From Paenibacillus farraposensis (lineage in GTDB: Bacteria; Bacillota; Bacilli; Paenibacillales; Paenibacillaceae): a DNA stretch of 64,000 nucleotides. Shown here in pieces: positions 60,097 through 64,000 of this stretch. The position numbers and the translations under genes were made by a program. Position 1 is the stretch's first letter; each line of letters begins with the position of its first letter. Under the pieces are notes generated by a model. It searched no databases. It was given only the letters and a program-made list of their open reading frames with translations, and had not been told where the DNA came from. Location: the NCBI RefSeq assembly GCF_020736845.1, contig NZ_JAFFQR010000105.1, positions 1-64,000 on the forward strand, written 5' to 3'.

Positions 60097-61389
60097 TTAT
60101 TTCCTGATTTGCCCGGCCCCGTACACGCGATATTTGGTTGAAGTCAGCGCAGGCAGGCCCATAGGACCGCGGGCATGTAATTTTTGCGTGCTAATCCCGA
60201 TTTCAGCGCCAAACCCGAATTCAAAACCATCGGTAAAGCGGGTAGAGGCATTGTGATAGACAGCTGCCGCATCCACTTCCTGAAGGAAACGCTCGGCATG
60301 GGCTTGGTCCTCGGTGACAATACACTCCGAATGCATCGTACCGTAACGGGCGATATGCTCAAGTGCCTGGTCCAGATGGTCTACCACCTTGACGTTCATA
60401 ATGTAATCATTATACTCGGTACCGAAATCCTCTTCTGTGGCTGGAACAGCCCAAGGAACCAGTACACGTGTCTGTGCACAGCCGCGCAGTTCGACCCCGG
60501 CCTCACGAAAGCGCTCAGCCAGGCTCGGCAGGTGTGTTTGCGCATAATCGGCGTGAACAAGCAGCGTTTCCATAGAGTTGCATACAGAGGGTCTTTGCAC
60601 TTTGGCGTTCAGTGTAATGGCCTGAGCCATCTGTGGATCCGCGGTTGCGTCCAAAAAGGTGTGGCACACGCCAGCCCCGGTTTCAATGACAGGTACGGTT
60701 GCGTTTTGAACCACATTTTGAATCAGCGAGCGTCCCCCGCGTGGGATGATTACATCCAGCAGACCGTTCAAGGTGAGCATTTCGTTGACGGAGGCACGGT
60801 CTGAATCCTCAATCAGTTGAATCGCCTCGCGCGGTACCGCCGTTGTGTCCAGCGCCTGCTGGAGCACCTCAATGATTTTACGGTTGGAGGAGAGGGCCGC
60901 CGAGCCACCGCGCAGCACAACCGGATTGCCTGTTTTCAAACACAGGCCCGCCGCATCCACCGTTACATTCGGACGCGCTTCATAAATGATGCCGATGACA
61001 CCCAGCGGCACACGTATCTTCTCAATCCGCAGGCCGTTTGGACGTTCGATATGCTCCAGTGTGTCGCCGACCGGATCAGGCAGCTCCGCAATTTGACGCA
61101 AGCCTTCAGCAATAGCCTCGATCCGGTCTTCCGTCAGCTTGAGGCGGTCGAGCAGCGATTCCGATGTCCCCAGTTCACGGCCTCGCTCTAGATCATCACG
61201 ATTGGCTGCAATTAGCTCTTCCGTATGGCTAACCAGTGCCTCAGCCATAGCGAGCAATGCTTCATTTTTTTGTGCTGTAGTCAGCCGATTCATGGCTCTG
61301 GCACTTTTTTTGGCAAGCGCTGCCTTGGTCCGTACTTCACTGAATTGATTTTCCTCTGTTGTCGCTGTGTTTGTCGTTAATTCACTCAT
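60097..61389 (-). CDS. proA: Gamma-glutamyl phosphate reductase
   Basis: NADPH-dependent reduction of glutamyl phosphate to glutamate semialdehyde. The 430-residue aldehyde-dehydrogenase-fold protein has PLGVIGIIYEARPNVTVDAAGLCLKTGN near residues 127-155, IPRGGRSLIQNV, the catalytic Cys in VQRPSVCNSMETLLVH near 290, and the terminal HARGPMGLPALTSTKY. GGGAGG precedes ATG 61389, 12 bp after proB. Confidence 0.97.
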   Translation of the reverse strand: MSELTTNTATTEENQFSEVRTKAALAKKSARAMNRLTTAQKNEALLAMAEALVSHTEELIAANRDDLERGRELGTSESLLDRLKLTEDRIEAIAEGLRQIAELPDPVGDTLEHIERPNGLRIEKIRVPLGVIGIIYEARPNVTVDAAGLCLKTGNPVVLRGGSAALSSNRKIIEVLQQALDTTAVPREAIQLIEDSDRASVNEMLTLNGLLDVIIPRGGRSLIQNVVQNATVPVIETGAGVCHTFLDATADPQMAQAITLNAKVQRPSVCNSMETLLVHADYAQTHLPSLAERFREAGVELRGCAQTRVLVPWAVPATEEDFGTEYNDYIMNVKVVDHLDQALEHIARYGTMHSECIVTEDQAHAERFLQEVDAAAVYHNASTRFTDGFEFGFGAEIGISTQKLHARGPMGLPALTSTKYRVYGAGQIRK

Positions 61390-61401
61390 TTTACGGCCTC
61401 C

Positions 61402-62508
61402 CTACATGCATAATGTAATCCATTCATCCCTGTGAATTACCTCAAGCCGGTGAATGGGGCCAATTTTGCCCACAACCTCGCCGCTGGGTAATCCTTGTAC
61501 CATTCGCAGCTGTTCATCGTCATAATTGACGATGCCGCGTCCCAACACCTTATTTTCCGGTCCCAGTACCTCAACGACATCCCCGGCATGAAAGCTGCCC
61601 TCCACACGCCGGACGCCAACCGGAAGCAGACTGTGTCCACCGTTAACCAACGCCTCTTCGGCCCCTTGGTCTACATGCACCGCCCCCAGGGGGGTGGACA
61701 TAAATCCAAGCCATTGCTTTTTCATCGGCAGGGAAGAGAGGTGGGTGTCAAAATAAGTTCCCGGTCCATGCCCTTCGACGGCTGCGTCCAGATCGCCGTT
61801 TGCGCTGACACGTCCGACATACACAGGCACACCGCCGCGCGTAGCAACTTTGGCAGCTTCGATCTTGGATCGCATGCCGCCGGTTCCTACCGCTGACCCG
61901 GAGCCTCCGGCGAGTGCATAAATCTCTTCCGTAATTTCGTCAATGTGCTCAAAACGGACAGCATTTGGATGCTTGCGCGGGTCTGCCGTATATACGCCAT
62001 CGGTATCCGTAATGATGATCAAATGCTGGGCTTTGACCAGATTGGCGACCAGTGCAGACAGCATATCGTTATCGCCGAATTTCAATTCGTCAATCGATAC
62101 GGTGTCATTTTCGTTAAAAATCGGAATGATCTGCTGGCGCAGCAGCTCTTCGACGGTCATTCCGGCATTGTTCATCCGTTTGCGGCTTAAAAAGTCACTA
62201 CGGGTCAGCAGAATCTGCGCACTCACCAGGCCAAAATCTTTAAAAGCCTGCTGATAGGCCTGCATGAGAAGAGCTTGGCCTACGGCCGCTGCCGCCTGCT
62301 TTTCATGCAGCAGCTTGGGGCGAAACGGGTACCCGATTTCCCGGAACCCGGCGGCTACTGCGCCTGATGTGACCAGCAGCACTTCATGGCCTTTTGCACG
62401 CAGCAAGCTGATTTCCCGGGCAAAAAAGGCGATTGCCTCCCGGTTCAAGCCACCTTCCACTCCAGTCAGGGAACTGCTTCCGATTTTAATGACGATACGT
62501 GTTGACAA
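61402..62508 (-). CDS. proB: Glutamate 5-kinase
   Basis: Phosphorylates glutamate, the feedback-controlled first step of proline synthesis. The 368-residue protein has the kinase domain (IVIKIGSSSLTG at the start, LVTSGAVAAGF, FNENDTVSIDELKFGDNDMLSALVA near 140-165) and a C-terminal PUA domain from about residue 275. TTG 62508 is chosen: GGAAG lies 8-10 nt upstream, and the family begins at STRIVIKIG. The frame stays open upstream to 62631 but only through the T-box leader. Confidence 0.95.
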   Translation of the reverse strand: MSTRIVIKIGSSSLTGVEGGLNREAIAFFAREISLLRAKGHEVLLVTSGAVAAGFREIGYPFRPKLLHEKQAAAAVGQALLMQAYQQAFKDFGLVSAQILLTRSDFLSRKRMNNAGMTVEELLRQQIIPIFNENDTVSIDELKFGDNDMLSALVANLVKAQHLIIITDTDGVYTADPRKHPNAVRFEHIDEITEEIYALAGGSGSAVGTGGMRSKIEAAKVATRGGVPVYVGRVSANGDLDAAVEGHGPGTYFDTHLSSLPMKKQWLGFMSTPLGAVHVDQGAEEALVNGGHSLLPVGVRRVEGSFHAGDVVEVLGPENKVLGRGIVNYDDEQLRMVQGLPSGEVVGKIGPIHRLEVIHRDEWITLCM

Positions 62509-62789
62509 GACGTCCACTTCCTTAATCTGTGCTCTTTTTGTAATACAAAAAAAACTTCCATCCTTTGTATGCAAAGGACGAAAGTTTAGCTTCCGCGGTA
62601 CCACCTTCATTGATGATTCATGATCATCCAACTTTAAACCTGTTAACGGTAGGGACCGCCTGATTGCGCAGGGCGCTCGGGGATAGGAATTGGGAGAGAA
62701 TCCAGGTAAATTCTTGCAGCCTATCGGAATTTACTCTCTGAACAGGACGGGCCTCTCTTAATAGTCCCTTCAATGCGCTAAATGATATT
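62509..62789 (-). promoter_or_regulatory. T-box riboswitch of the proBAC operon
   Basis: On the minus strand the leader contains the T-box core GGTGGTACCGCGG (complement of 62593-62605), a stem I closed by GCGCA/TGCGC with the AGAGAG motif inside, and the terminator at 62547-62587. T-boxes bind uncharged tRNA and let transcription continue when the amino acid is scarce. The 3' side of the stem I internal loop reads TTCCTATCCCC, containing the proline codons CCT and CCC as possible specifiers. Which one is used was not resolved. Confidence 0.9.
62547..62587 (-). terminator. Terminator of the proB T-box
   Basis: On the minus strand AAACTTTCGTCCTTTG pairs with CAAAGGATGGAAGTTT (with one mismatch), followed by eight T. 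It competes with the antiterminator containing the T-box core. Confidence 0.9.
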
Positions 62790-62795
62790 GGTTAC

Positions 62796-62825
62796 AGAAT
62801 ACCACGAAAGAGTCGAGTTTGGCAA
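62796..62825 (-). promoter_or_regulatory. Candidate promoter of the proBAC operon
   Basis: On the minus strand TTGCCA (62825-62820), 18 bp, TATTCT (62801-62796), putting the transcript start near 62789, just before stem I of the T-box. Confidence 0.5.
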
Positions 62826-62850
62826 AGAAGTTGTAGCTGGAAAATACGGC

Positions 62851-63999
62851 TTAACGGAACAGATTCAGCCTGCCGATCCGTTCAGCTGCTTCAAACAGCC
62901 TGGCTTCCGAGCTTAGCAGCCCCGCCCGCACATATCCTTCGCCTTCGCTGCCGAAGCCGATCCCCGGAGCGACAGCTACCTTGGCCTCACGCAGCAGCAA
63001 ATCGGCAAAGGCGGCTGAAGTATAGCCGGGCGGCACAGGCAGCCAGCTAAAGAAGGAGCCCTTCGGGGGACTCGCCTTCCACCGATATGCTCAAGCGTAT
63101 CATAAAAAGCGTTGCGGCGCGACTCATAGCGAGCCACCAGCTCGTCTACGCAATCCTGTGGGGACGTCAAAGCTGCCGCCGCTGCCGACTGAATGCCGCC
63201 GAACAAGCTGACATAAATATAATCCTGCAACAGGTTAATCATAGAAATAATTTCGGCATTGCCAAGCGCAAAGCCGACGCGCCAGCCTGCCATATTATAG
63301 GTTTTGGACAGGGTATAGAACTCAATGCCCACGTCCTTGGCCCCCTCGGCCTGCAGGAAGCTGACCGGACGTTCGCCGTCGAAGCCGATTGCACCATAGG
63401 CAAAATCGCTGGCAACCACAATACCGTTGCGCTGTGCGAATTCGACCGTTTCCTGATAGAAGGAAAGCGGGGCCGTTGCCGAGGTCGGATTGTTCGGATA
63501 GTTAAGGAATATCAGCTTGGCACGGCGGCGGTCCTCTTCAGAGATGGCTTCGTAATCGGGTAGAAAACGGTTGTCTTCCTTCAATGGGAGAAAAGACATC
63601 TCCGCTTTAGCCAAGGCGACACCTGACCAGTAATCTGGATAGCCGGGGTCAGGCACAAGGCATACATCGCCAGGATTGAGCAGGATTTGCGGCAATTGCA
63701 CCAAACCTGTTTTTCCGCCAAACAAAAATGGCGACCTCGGTTTCCGGGTCAAGCGTCACCCCATAATCCGAGCGATAGCGCTGGATTACAGCTTCCTTGA
63801 GAAAGGCGTAGCCGCGAAACGGCGAATACTTATGATATAGCGGATTGTTCGCTGATTCCTGCAAAGCTTTTACAATATGAGGTGGGGTGGGTGTATCCGG
63901 ATTTCCTTGCCTGAGATTAATGACATCATGCCCTGCCGCAATTTCACGGTTTACTTGTTGTACAAGTGTGGCAAAAAATGGTGTAGGCAGCTGTTTCAT
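62851..63999 (-). pseudogene. mtnE: Frameshifted methionine-salvage aminotransferase, 5' end at window edge
   Basis: PLP aminotransferase like B. subtilis MtnE (YkrV), which transaminates 2-oxo-4-methylthiobutanoate to methionine. In three frames one reads HDVINLRQGNPDTPTPPHIV, then LFGGKTGLVQLPQILLNPGD, LNYPNNPTSA, the PLP-lysine stretch YTLSKTYNMAGWRVGFALGN, and finally VAVAPGIGFGSEGEGYVRAG. One extra T near 63725 and one missing A near 63080 break the frame; correcting both restores a full protein. The start may lie a few codons past the window edge. Both errors are in short base runs, so sequencing error is possible. Confidence 0.85.
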
Positions 64000-64000
64000 C

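Noticed and set aside
62509..62631. N-terminal extension of proB
   Set aside because: The 41 extra codons coincide with the T-box core and terminator and are not in the ProB family; TTG 62508 has the ribosome site.
1..64000. CRISPR arrays, rRNA and tRNA genes, phage modules
   Set aside because: No regularly spaced repeats, no rRNA signatures, no tRNA cloverleaf with T-loop consensus and no phage structural genes were noticed on reading through.

Overview
The window reads as chromosome of a spore-forming, moderate-GC Gram-positive, most likely Paenibacillus (P. polymyxa group). The grounds are gene content and order: the hep-menG/ndk/cheR/aro/trp/hisC/tyrA block and the ypjA-ypjB-ypjC-ypjD-dapB-mgsA-bsh-cca-birA-panBCD-dinG-(ypmB)-asnS-dnaD block both follow the Bacillus subtilis map, but with Paenibacillus-type changes such as futalosine-route menaquinone genes. 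No rRNA, tRNA or CRISPR array was seen.

Region 1 (1-6.6 kb): tail of an unknown gene, then an overlapping quinone operon (hepS, menG, mqnP, ubiX, mqnA, hepT), ndk and cheR. Region 2 (6.6-18.2 kb): a clean sigA promoter starts aroC-aroB-aroH. A leader with about twelve NAG triplets in 5-nt steps and a perfect terminator then precedes trpEDCFBA-hisC-tyrA. Together the two regions make chorismate and turn it into tryptophan, prephenate-derived amino acids and (through MqnA) menaquinone. The aroA gene that follows tyrA in B. subtilis is absent; in its place lie a repeat element, an AT-rich methyltransferase and a small RNA gene with a consensus promoter and terminator.

Region 3 (19.6-26.5 kb): an ECF sigma/anti-sigma pair, a phosphatase, a protein of unknown role, a gamma-carbonic-anhydrase-like protein, an IDEAL-domain protein, ypjA, ypjB and a convergent ypjC. 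Region 4 (26.5-41.4 kb): housekeeping run covering lysine (dapB), methylglyoxal (mgsA), bacillithiol (bshB1, bshA), tRNA CCA addition, biotin (birA), pantothenate (panBCD behind a structured leader), dinG, the redox repressor rex and an amidohydrolase. Region 5 (41.4-53.7 kb): ypmB, a 1.1-kb stretch with twin terminators and a second copy of the repeat element, a membrane protein paired with a shortened FtsH-type protease, hbd-ackA, asnS, dnaD, and a second ECF sigma operon with two envelope-type membrane proteins.

Region 6 (53.7-64 kb) is more disturbed. It has a TetR/HD pair under a 50-bp palindrome, remnants of an IS4 transposase and of AraC- and WYL-type regulators, a DoxX/Crp-Fnr divergent pair, and a T-box controlled proB-proA-proC operon. 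That operon is flanked on both sides by broken methionine-salvage genes (mtnE and mtnW).
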